A stretch of DNA of 14,447 bases, from the NCBI GenBank assembly GCA_050999295.1, contig JBPCPI010000136.1:1-14447 (forward strand), read 5' to 3'. Every line of letters begins with the position of its first letter. Within the stretch, counting starts at the first letter, position 1. The notes under the pieces are model-generated. The model saw only the letters and a program-made list of their open reading frames with translations. It did no database searches and had not been told where the DNA came from. This DNA comes from JACCQS01 sp050999295 (GTDB taxonomy: Bacteria; Actinomycetota; Actinomycetes; Mycobacteriales; Geodermatophilaceae). Shown piece after piece: positions 1-6,595 of this stretch. Made by a program: the position numbers and the translations under genes.

Positions 1-41
1 GCGCCTCGAGTGCGGCTACGACCGCGGCAAGGCTCGACATG

Positions 42-114
42 TGGGCGCGGCTGGGATCGAACCAGCGACCGCTCGGTTGTAAGCCGAGTGCTCTGACCGC
101 TGAGCTACGCGCCC
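42..114 (-). tRNA. tRNA-Val, anticodon UAC
   Basis: The reverse complement folds into a full cloverleaf of 73 nt. The acceptor stem GGGCGCG pairs with CGCGCCC, the D stem is GCTC/GAGC, the anticodon stem CTCGG/CCGAG encloses the loop CTTACAA, the variable loop is 5 nt, and the T stem GCTGG/CCAGC encloses TTCGATC. The loop gives anticodon UAC, which reads the valine codon GUA. The discriminator base is A. The 3' CCA is not encoded, because the next bases are CAT, so CCA must be added after transcription. The gene lies 43 bases downstream of ahpE on the same strand. I see no convincing promoter of its own. Bases 1-41 beyond it hold nothing I recognise. Confidence 0.97.
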
Positions 115-157
115 GACAACGGCCGGCCCAGACTATGGGGTCGACAACTCCAGGCCA

Positions 158-628
158 TCACACGGCTTCGGCGATCGCCTCGACCGCGCGCTGCCACGCC
201 GACTGATCGCGCGGTTCGCCACGACCGTTCACCTCGGCGAAGGCAACCTTGCCGCCGGTATCGACGAGGAAGGTGCCGCGGACGGGCATCCCGGCGCGCT
301 CGTTGAAGACGTCGTAGGCGCGAGCGACCGTACCGTGCGGCCAGAAGTCCGACAGCAGGGTGAACCGATAACCCTCCTTGGTCGCGTAGGCCTTGAGCGC
401 GTACGTCGGATCAGTGCTGATGGCGAGCACTTCGACGCCGGCGTCTGAATAGATGGCCAGGTCATCGCGCAGTTGGCAGAGCTCTCCGGTGCAGATCCGG
501 CTGAAGGCGAACGGGTAGAAAACGAGCAGCACCGGCGACTTGCCGCGGTACGAGGACAGCGCGACTTCGGAGTTGTCCTGGTCCTTGAGGGTGAAATCGG
601 GCGCAACCGAACCGAGATCGACAGCCAT
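158..628 (-). CDS. ahpE: AhpE-type peroxiredoxin
   Basis: A 156-residue thioredoxin-fold peroxiredoxin that would reduce hydrogen peroxide, organic peroxides or peroxynitrite in the cytoplasm. The family signature is around residues 37-53, with F-Y-P-F-A-F, then I-C-T-G-E-L and Q-L-R. The peroxidatic cysteine is Cys46. A second cysteine, Cys51, sits in the C-x4-C position used as resolving cysteine by BCP-type enzymes; as I recall it, M. tuberculosis AhpE (153 aa) lacks this residue and is 1-Cys. The ATG at 628 is chosen because the peroxiredoxin domain begins a few residues later, a GGAG stretch lies about 5 bases upstream, and the length fits. An upstream GTG in the same frame would add 25 low-complexity Arg/Gly-rich residues. 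It lies 23 bases after the DUF3052 gene, probably in one transcript. It could also be filed as a BCP-like peroxiredoxin. Confidence 0.93.
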   Translation of the reverse strand: MAVDLGSVAPDFTLKDQDNSEVALSSYRGKSPVLLVFYPFAFSRICTGELCQLRDDLAIYSDAGVEVLAISTDPTYALKAYATKEGYRFTLLSDFWPHGTVARAYDVFNERAGMPVRGTFLVDTGGKVAFAEVNGRGEPRDQSAWQRAVEAIAEAV

Positions 629-651
629 GAGACTCCGTTTCCGGTGCCGAC

Positions 652-1077
652 CTAGCGCCGAGAGCGGGCGGCCTTGGGCGCGACCAGCCGGGTGCCCGAC
701 CACTCCGGTGCCGCGCTGATGCTGCTGGTTTGGGACAGGCCCGCAGTCGGTGCGGCCTCGGTCACATCGCTGGGCGCGAGATGGCCGGGCCGACCTGCCT
801 TGGGACTGAGCAACCAGATGACCCCGTTGTCGGCCAGCGACGTACTCGCGTCAACCAGGGCATCGATCAGATCCCCATCGGAGTCGCGGAACCAGAGGAT
901 GGCGACATCGACCACCTCGTCGGAGTCCTCGTCGACCAGTTCGCTGCCGCAGGCGTCTTCGACCGCCACCCGGAGATCGTCGTCCACGTCGTCGTCGTAG
1001 CCCCACTCCTGCACGACCATGCCGGGCTTGATCCCGAACCGTGCCGCCAGTGCGTCGGTGCTCTGTTCGCCAGCCAT
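652..1077 (-). CDS. DUF3052 family protein
   Basis: A small acidic cytoplasmic protein of 141 residues, belonging to the actinobacterial DUF3052 family (M. tuberculosis Rv2239c type) whose function is unknown to me. Features seen are an N-terminal G-I-K-P-G-M-V-V-Q-E-W-G-Y segment, a strongly acidic run of Asp/Glu, then W-F-R-D and a G-V-I-W-L-L-S-P-K core, and a basic, Ser/Ala-rich tail. The core resembles a compact Rossmann-like alpha/beta fold, though this is inference. The ATG at 1077 is preferred; a TTG two codons upstream is an alternative and neither has a strong Shine-Dalgarno sequence. It sits 40 bases after the lipoprotein gene and 23 bases before ahpE, all on one strand. Pairing with aceE and ahpE is shared with mycobacteria. 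Confidence 0.88.
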   Translation of the reverse strand: MAGEQSTDALAARFGIKPGMVVQEWGYDDDVDDDLRVAVEDACGSELVDEDSDEVVDVAILWFRDSDGDLIDALVDASTSLADNGVIWLLSPKAGRPGHLAPSDVTEAAPTAGLSQTSSISAAPEWSGTRLVAPKAARSRR

Positions 1078-1117
1078 GGTCAACCAATCCGCGTGAGCCG
1101 GTCAGGAACAGACAACA

Positions 1118-1660
1118 TCAGAACTCGCATGCCGCATCAATGGAGTTCAGCGCCGCGTTCAGGTCGGTGTTGCTGACGTCCGTGCCCGCGCGCAGGCCAT
1201 CGCGGAGTGCCCCCGAGGCGTTCTGGGCGGCCTGGATCGCATCGCGGATCGGACCCGGCGGTAGCGGGTCGAGCGAAGGTTGAACCGATGCGATCGCGGC
1301 ATCGAAGTCGGCGGCTACGCTCTCCGGCGTCAGGCTTGTCGGCGTGCCGTTGGTGGTCGCGTCAGCGAGCGCGATGAAGTTGGCGTTGGCTGTGTCGTAG
1401 GCGACGAGCACGGTGATGCACGCCAGGAGCTCATCGGGATCCCCGCTTGGCACATCGTCGGTGGTTTCCTCGGTGCTCTCGGTACTGCTCTCGGAGGTCT
1501 CCTCGGTGCTGGCTTCGCTGGTCTGCGTTGGGCCCGCGAAGGTTGGCGTGCCAGCGATGCTGGTGGTGCAGGCAGCGAGGCCGAGCAGAGCAGTGCTCCA
1601 CACGACGGCACCCAGGAGTATCCGCGGCCGCACCAGTCCCCTTCCGTGGGCCGAGCCCAT
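1118..1660 (-). CDS. Putative lipoprotein, Ser/Thr/Glu-rich
   Basis: A 180-residue protein with an N-terminal signal: basic residues (R-G-L-V-R-P-R), a hydrophobic stretch at about 14-28, then the lipobox L-A-A-C with Cys31 as the predicted lipidated residue. It should be anchored to the outer face of the cytoplasmic membrane. Residues about 45-70 form a low-complexity Ser/Thr/Glu linker, followed by a helical-looking domain of roughly 105 residues with two cysteines (81 and 178) that could form a disulfide. The start ATG has AAGGG about 7 bases upstream. I do not recognise the domain. By position it corresponds to Rv2240c of M. tuberculosis, between DUF3052 and aceE, but I cannot confirm homology. 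It is probably the first gene of the minus-strand run with the DUF3052 gene and ahpE. Confidence 0.8.
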   Translation of the reverse strand: MGSAHGRGLVRPRILLGAVVWSTALLGLAACTTSIAGTPTFAGPTQTSEASTEETSESSTESTEETTDDVPSGDPDELLACITVLVAYDTANANFIALADATTNGTPTSLTPESVAADFDAAIASVQPSLDPLPPGPIRDAIQAAQNASGALRDGLRAGTDVSNTDLNAALNSIDAACEF

Positions 1661-1746
1661 GACCGACCCTTATGACGTAATCAAGGAGCAGCCTAAGGCA
1701 TGCCCGACATGATCCTGAATGCCTCCGCGAGGGCACCGATCGAGCT

Positions 1747-1772
1747 GTGCCAAACCCGGCCCGATGTGGCAC
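1747..1772. promoter_or_regulatory. Inverted repeat upstream of aceE, candidate operator
   Basis: GTGCCA at 1747-1752 and TGGCAC at 1767-1772 form a perfect 6-bp inverted repeat with 14 bases between the arms. It lies 30 bases before the aceE start in the 141-base region between aceE and the divergent lipoprotein gene. The arm centres are 20 bp apart, about two helical turns, which suits a dimeric regulator. I cannot name the regulator and see no clear -35/-10 pair nearby. Confidence 0.35.
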
Positions 1773-1801
1773 GAGAGCGCGGTACCCACCACGATGGAGT
1801 C

Positions 1802-4600
1802 ATGACGCGAACAGACGGCGCAGATACCGGCGTACACCGCACAGCCACCGCCGGGGTTCCGGTCATCACCGATGGCCTGCCCAGCCAGGTGCCCGACATC
1901 GACCCGGAGGAGACCGGAGAGTGGCTGGAGTCCCTGGATGCAGTCGTCGGCAGTGCTGGGCGGGAGCGGGCTCGCTACCTCCTGCTGCGGCTGCTGGAGC
2001 GGGCACGGGAGCGCCAGGTCGGGGTTCCTGCCCTGCGCAGCACCGACTACATCAACACGATTCCGCCGGAGCGGGAACCCGACTTCCCCGGCGATGAACA
2101 CATCGAGCGGCGAATCCGTGCCTACCTTCGCTGGAACGCTGCGATCATGGTGCATCGGGCCCAGCGCCCCGGCATCGGCGTCGGCGGGCACATCTCGACG
2201 TACGCCTCGAGCGCTGCCCTGTACGAGGTGGGCTTCAACCACTTCTTCCGCGGCCGTGACCATCCCGGCGGTGGAGACCACATCTACTTCCAAGGACACG
2301 CCTCGCCCGGGATCTATGCCCGGGCCTACCTCGAAGGCCGGCTGACCGACAGCCAGCTCGACGGGTTCCGCCAGGAGCTGTCGCACCCCGGTGGAGGTCT
2401 GTCCTCCTATCCGCACCCACGATTGATGCCGGAGTTCTGGGAGTTCCCGACGGTGTCGATGGGGCTTGGGCCGCTGAATGCCATCTACCAGGCCCGGTTC
2501 GACCGCTACCTGCACCACCGCGGGATCAAGGACACCACCGACCAGCACGTCTGGGCATTTCTCGGTGACGGCGAGATGGACGAACCGGAGTCCTTGGGTG
2601 CCATCGGAATAGCAGCACGTGAGGAACTCGACAACCTGACCTTCGTGATCAACTGCAACCTGCAACGTCTGGACGGACCCGTGCGCGGCAACGGGAAGAT
2701 CATCCAGGAGCTGGAGTCGTACTTCCGCGGTGCCGGCTGGAACGTCATCAAGGTCATCTGGGGCCGGGAGTGGGATGCCTTGCTGGCCAAGGATCTCGAC
2801 GGCGCGCTGGTCAATGTCATGAACGCGACACCGGACGGGGACTACCAGACGTACAAGGCCAACAACGGCAAGTTCGTACGGGACCACTTCTTCGGCCGTG
2901 ATCCCCGAACGGCGGCGATGGTCGCGGGCATGACAGACGACGAGATCTGGGCGCTCAAGCGTGGCGGTCACGACTACCGCAAGGTCTACGCCGCCTTCCA
3001 GGCAGCCGCTCGCCATACCGGCCAGCCCACCGTGATCCTTGCCAAGACGATCAAGGGTTGGACCCTGGGCAGTCATTTCGAGGGCCGCAACTCCACCCAC
3101 CAGATGAAGAAGCTGACCCTCGACGATCTCAAGGGGCTCCGCGACCGGCTCTACCTCGACATCCCTGACAGCGCGCTCGACGAGAAACTGCCGCCGTACC
3201 ACAAGCCGGCCGCCGACTCCGACGAGCTGCGCTACATGGCCGAGCGTCGTCGCCGCCTCGGTGGCTCGATGCCGCGTCGGATGCTGACCGCAAAGCCGTT
3301 GGCCCAGCCCGGGGAGCGGGCCTACGACGCGGTCAGGCGGGGTTCTGGCAAGCAGGAGGTCGCCACCACCATGGCTTTCGTCCGGCTCCTGCGCGACCTG
3401 CTCAAGGACAAGGAGATGGGTCCCCGGTTCGTTCCGATCATTCCCGACGAAGCACGCACGTTCGGGATGGACTCGCTGTTCCCGGTCCAGAAGATCTACT
3501 CACCGCACGGCCAGACCTACACCTCGGTCGACCAGGACCTGATCTTGTCCTACCAGGAGTCCGTGACCGGGCAGATCCTGCACGAGGGCATCAACGAGGC
3601 AGGGTCGGCGGCGTCGTTCACCGCTGCCGGGTCGGCGTATGCCACCCACGGCGAGCCGATGATCCCGATCTACATCTTCTACTCGATGTTCGGGTTCCAG
3701 CGGACCGGCGACGGCTTCTGGGCCGCCGCCGACCAGATGTCGCGCGGCTTCGTCCTGGGCGCCACCGCCGGCCGTACGACGCTCAACGGTGAGGGCCTGC
3801 AGCACGAGGACGGGCACTCCATGCTGATCGCGGCCACGAACCCGGCGGTGGTCTCCTACGACCCGGCCTTCGGCTTCGAGCTCGGGCACATCGTCCGGGA
3901 CGGTCTGCTCCGGATGACCGGCGACGATCCAGCTGATCGATCGCCGGACGTCTTCTACTACCTGACCCTGTACAACGAGCCCTACGTCCAGCCCGCCGAG
4001 CCCGACGACGTCGACGTCGACGGCATCCTGGCCGGGATGCACCGCTACGCCCCTGCACCCGGCGAGGGTTCTGGTGCGCGGGCCCAGATCCTCGCCTCCG
4101 GTGTGGGTGTGCCGTGGGGTCTGCGCGCTCAGGCGCTGCTGGCCGAGCACTGGAATGTCTCGGCCGACGTCTGGTCGGTCACCTCGTGGACGGAGTTGCG
4201 TCGTGAGGCGCAGCAGACCGAGGACTGGAACCTGATGCACGCCGATGCGAGCCCGCGCACGCCGTACGTGGTGCAGCGTCTGGACGAGGCACCCGGTCCG
4301 ATCGTCGCGGTGTCGGACTGGATGCGCGCCGTACCCGATCTGCTCGCGCCCTACCTCGCCGGTGAGCCGGGTCGCTATGCCTCGCTGGGCACCGATGGAT
4401 TCGGACTCTCCGACACCCGGCCGGCACTGCGCCGGCACTTCAGGGTGGATGCCGAATCCATCACCGTCCGGGTCCTCGCGTCCCTGGCGGCTCGAGGGGA
4501 GGTCCCATCCGAAGTGGTGGGTCAGGCGATCGAGAAGTACCACCTCGAGGACCCCCGGGCGGCGAAGAACGTCTTCTCCGAGGAAGGCGGCGGCGAGTAA
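1802..4600 (+). CDS. aceE: Pyruvate dehydrogenase E1 component, homodimeric AceE type
   Basis: A 932-residue thiamine diphosphate enzyme that decarboxylates pyruvate and passes the acetyl group to the lipoyl domain of E2 in the pyruvate dehydrogenase complex, giving acetyl-CoA. The thiamine diphosphate/Mg motif is at 255 onward, G-D-G-E-M-D-E-P-E-S, continuing to V-I-N-C-N-L-Q-R-L-D-G-P. Other family blocks are G-V-G-G-H-I-S-T-Y, the D-H-I-Y-F-Q-G-H-A-S-P-G-I-Y-A-R-A segment around 159-175, and L-N-G-E-G-L-Q-H-E-D-G-H-S in the second half. The length fits the single-chain E1 family (about 890-930 aa). The ATG at 1802 is chosen over an upstream in-frame ATG at 1700 because GGAG lies 5-8 bases before it and the extra 34 residues look non-coding. 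No E2 or E3 gene is in the window. It ends one base from the stop of the convergent M20 gene. Confidence 0.97.
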   Translation: MTRTDGADTGVHRTATAGVPVITDGLPSQVPDIDPEETGEWLESLDAVVGSAGRERARYLLLRLLERARERQVGVPALRSTDYINTIPPEREPDFPGDEHIERRIRAYLRWNAAIMVHRAQRPGIGVGGHISTYASSAALYEVGFNHFFRGRDHPGGGDHIYFQGHASPGIYARAYLEGRLTDSQLDGFRQELSHPGGGLSSYPHPRLMPEFWEFPTVSMGLGPLNAIYQARFDRYLHHRGIKDTTDQHVWAFLGDGEMDEPESLGAIGIAAREELDNLTFVINCNLQRLDGPVRGNGKIIQELESYFRGAGWNVIKVIWGREWDALLAKDLDGALVNVMNATPDGDYQTYKANNGKFVRDHFFGRDPRTAAMVAGMTDDEIWALKRGGHDYRKVYAAFQAAARHTGQPTVILAKTIKGWTLGSHFEGRNSTHQMKKLTLDDLKGLRDRLYLDIPDSALDEKLPPYHKPAADSDELRYMAERRRRLGGSMPRRMLTAKPLAQPGERAYDAVRRGSGKQEVATTMAFVRLLRDLLKDKEMGPRFVPIIPDEARTFGMDSLFPVQKIYSPHGQTYTSVDQDLILSYQESVTGQILHEGINEAGSAASFTAAGSAYATHGEPMIPIYIFYSMFGFQRTGDGFWAAADQMSRGFVLGATAGRTTLNGEGLQHEDGHSMLIAATNPAVVSYDPAFGFELGHIVRDGLLRMTGDDPADRSPDVFYYLTLYNEPYVQPAEPDDVDVDGILAGMHRYAPAPGEGSGARAQILASGVGVPWGLRAQALLAEHWNVSADVWSVTSWTELRREAQQTEDWNLMHADASPRTPYVVQRLDEAPGPIVAVSDWMRAVPDLLAPYLAGEPGRYASLGTDGFGLSDTRPALRRHFRVDAESITVRVLASLAARGEVPSEVVGQAIEKYHLEDPRAAKNVFSEEGGGE

Positions 4601-4601
4601 T

Positions 4602-5810
4602 TCAGCTCTGCGGGCGGAGGGCGTCCAGGGCGACCGCGGCGTAGGTGGCTACCCCAGTCGGGAGCGCCGCCTCGTCGAACACGACCAGGTTCGAGTGGTT
4701 GGGCGGGGCGACATCCGGCTCGAGATCGGGTGGACAAGCACCGAGGAAGGCCATCGCGCCCGGAACCTGCTCGAGGACGTATGACCAGTCCTCAGCTCCC
4801 ATGATCGGAAAATCCATGGGCGGTACCAGATCTGGGTCCAAGAACCCCTGCGCGACATCACGAACTGTGGTGGCAACGGTCGCATCGTTGACCGTGACTG
4901 GGTAGCCGGGGGTGAGCTCGACCGTCACGCCCAGGTCGTGCGCTGCGGCGATCCCCGCACAGATGCGGCGGACGTGATCGCGTACCGCTGCCCGGGTGCT
5001 GGCCGACAGGGTCCGCATCGTGCCGCGCAAGGTGGCGGTCGGGGGAATGATGTTGTGCGTCGTCCCCGCGGCGAACGTGCCGATGGTGACCACCGCTGGA
5101 TCGAAGACATCCACCCGTCGCGTGACCATGGTCTGCAGTGCCAACGCGATCTCGCAGGCGGCCGGGATCGGGTCGTTCGCGTGGTGCGGAGCTGATGCAT
5201 GCCCGCCGCGGCCCGACACCGTGATCTCGATCCGATCCTCCGAGGCCAGGAAAGGACCGCCACGGGTGTACACCGTGCCGCTCGCGAAGGTCGAGGAGAT
5301 ATGGAGCGCGAAGGCAGTGCTGACCGGTGCGTCGGCGACGGTGCTGAGCAGGCCCTCCTCCAGCATGTACCGGGCGCCGTGAAAGCCCTCCTCCCCCGGC
5401 TGGAACATGAAGATCACCCGACCCGCGATCTCGTCCCGCCGGGACACCAGTATCCGGGCCGCGCTCGCGAGCATCGCGACATGGGTGTCGTGACCACACG
5501 CGTGCATCGCGCCCGGGATCTCTGAACTGAAGTCGAGCCCGGTGTCCTCGGTCAGCGGGAGCGCGTCCATGTCGCCGCGCAACAGGTACGTTGGCCCCTG
5601 GTGCGCGCCCTCGAGTACGGCGACCACGGAACTCACCGACGTCCCGGTCCGCACGTCCAGATCCAGGTCCGCCAACTCGGCGAGGATCGCCGCCTGCGTC
5701 TCGGGCAGCTGGAGCCCGAGTTCGGGCCGGCGGTGCAGCCGGCGTCGCAAGTGGACCGTCCGGTCCTGCAGGTGCTCGGCCTCGGTCAACAGATTCGATT
5801 GGCCGTCCAT
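4602..5810 (-). CDS. M20 family amidohydrolase/metallopeptidase
   Basis: A 402-residue M20 (M20D-like) zinc hydrolase of the hippurate / IAA-amino acid / N-acyl-amino acid hydrolase type, expected to cleave an amide bond of a small acylated amino acid or dipeptide in the cytoplasm. Visible blocks are R-R-x-L-H-R-x-P-E-L-G near 23-32, the L-R-G-D-M-D-A-L-P motif at 77-85, M-H-A-C-G-H-D at 102-108 with Cys105 and His107 as metal ligands, Q-P-G-E-E-G at 137-142 with the catalytic Glu, His170, the lid/dimer domain at about 188-300, and the C-terminal N-H-S with His372. The substrate cannot be read from sequence. The ATG at 5810 is chosen because the N-terminal helix follows directly. It has no Shine-Dalgarno sequence; upstream codons would add a poor 34-residue extension. 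It follows the PAP2 gene by 28 bases. Confidence 0.9.
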   Translation of the reverse strand: MDGQSNLLTEAEHLQDRTVHLRRRLHRRPELGLQLPETQAAILAELADLDLDVRTGTSVSSVVAVLEGAHQGPTYLLRGDMDALPLTEDTGLDFSSEIPGAMHACGHDTHVAMLASAARILVSRRDEIAGRVIFMFQPGEEGFHGARYMLEEGLLSTVADAPVSTAFALHISSTFASGTVYTRGGPFLASEDRIEITVSGRGGHASAPHHANDPIPAACEIALALQTMVTRRVDVFDPAVVTIGTFAAGTTHNIIPPTATLRGTMRTLSASTRAAVRDHVRRICAGIAAAHDLGVTVELTPGYPVTVNDATVATTVRDVAQGFLDPDLVPPMDFPIMGAEDWSYVLEQVPGAMAFLGACPPDLEPDVAPPNHSNLVVFDEAALPTGVATYAAVALDALRPQS

Positions 5811-5838
5811 GGGAATGGAGTATGCCGGGCGGCCCAGA

Positions 5839-6510
5839 TCAGCTAGGTCTACACGCCACGTCTGGCCGATCCCCCCCGGACACGTCAGCGGGCCCGCCCG
5901 GATAGAGCCCAAAGACCGCCATCGAGATGAGCACCACCACCGCGCCGAGGAGCATCCCAGCTACCACATCGGACAGGTAGTGCACACCCAGGGCGATCCG
6001 GGTCCAGGCCACGCACAGCGTCAACAGGACCAGACCGCCGCCCAGCCAAGCCCTCCAGCGGCGAGCCAGGACCGGCCACAGGACCACCAGCAGGATGCCG
6101 GCCAGCGCCGCGGCGCCCGAGGAGTGCCCACTCGGAAAGGACAGACCAGCGGCTGCCACCAGCGGATCATCGGCGGTCGGCCTTACCCGCCCGACCACTT
6201 CCTTGAAGAGGGTGGTCAGCGGACCCACCGCGAGTGCGGCAAGCACGACGAAGCCGGCGACTCGAGGCCGGCCCCGCACGACGAGCAGGGTCGCTACGGG
6301 CGCCAGCACCACCAAGCGGAAGACCGACAAACCTGGGGCCGTCAAGACCTGCAGAACCTCGACCCAGCCGCTGCCGCCTTCCCGGTAGCGCAGCGCTGAG
6401 TTGACCCGGAGATCGATGTCGAGCACCGCGCGGACGTCTTGGCCCACCAGGACCGCGAGAATGCCGAGAACGGCGGCCAGCACCGTGGCCGCGATCAGCA
6501 CAGGCCGCAT
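5839..6510 (-). CDS. PAP2-family membrane phosphatase
   Basis: A 223-residue integral membrane phosphatase of the PAP2/acid phosphatase superfamily, likely dephosphorylating a lipid phosphate (phosphatidic acid or undecaprenyl pyrophosphate class) at the membrane. All three catalytic motifs are present: K-x6-R-P with Lys103 and Arg110-Pro111, P-S-G-H at 126-129, and R-x5-H-x3-D with Arg171, His177 and Asp181. Hydrophobic segments fall at about 3-22, 62-78, 84-100, 133-147, 157-170 and 183-202, giving about six membrane spans with a short hydrophilic C-terminus. The ATG at 6510 has GGAGGAGG about 8 bases upstream; an in-frame ATG at 6537 is possible but would add an unusual Pro/Glu-rich leader before the first membrane helix. 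It is divergent from the PucR regulator and lies upstream of the M20 gene in the same direction. The exact lipid substrate is unknown. Confidence 0.9.
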   Translation of the reverse strand: MRPVLIAATVLAAVLGILAVLVGQDVRAVLDIDLRVNSALRYREGGSGWVEVLQVLTAPGLSVFRLVVLAPVATLLVVRGRPRVAGFVVLAALAVGPLTTLFKEVVGRVRPTADDPLVAAAGLSFPSGHSSGAAALAGILLVVLWPVLARRWRAWLGGGLVLLTLCVAWTRIALGVHYLSDVVAGMLLGAVVVLISMAVFGLYPGGPADVSGGDRPDVACRPS

Positions 6511-6521
6511 GGCAGCATCCT

Positions 6522-6549
6522 CCTCCGGAGGCCGCATCCTGCTCCGGAG
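6522..6549. promoter_or_regulatory. Paired CTCCGGAG palindromes in divergent intergenic region
   Basis: CCTCCGGAGG (6522-6531) is a perfect 10-bp palindrome, and CTCCGGAG recurs at 6542-6549, with centres 19 bp apart. Both lie between the PAP2 start (6510) and the probable PucR start (6596). The first one also supplies the Shine-Dalgarno sequence of the PAP2 gene on the minus strand, so part of the match may simply be ribosome-binding sequence. A two-site operator is possible but unproven. Confidence 0.3.
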
Positions 6550-6595
6550 GTCGGTGCTGGTGGCTTGCGCTGGGTGCGGTGGCAGGCTGCACGCC

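Noticed and set aside
1700..1801. N-terminal extension of AceE from an upstream ATG
   Set aside because: The 34 extra residues are unlike AceE N-termini, would cover the intergenic inverted repeat, and the ATG at 1802 has a GGAG ribosome binding site.
1670..3202. A 510-codon minus-strand open frame opposite the first half of aceE
   Set aside because: It is the antisense shadow of a clear aceE reading frame in high-GC DNA; the translation shows no recognisable domain and aceE has full motif support.
3500..4543. A 347-codon minus-strand open frame opposite the end of aceE
   Set aside because: Shadow frame produced by GC-rich codon positions; no motif and no plausible ribosome binding site.
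5811..5912. 34-residue N-terminal extension of the M20 hydrolase
   Set aside because: It overlaps the end of the PAP2 gene and has no match to M20 N-termini, although the chosen ATG itself lacks a Shine-Dalgarno sequence.
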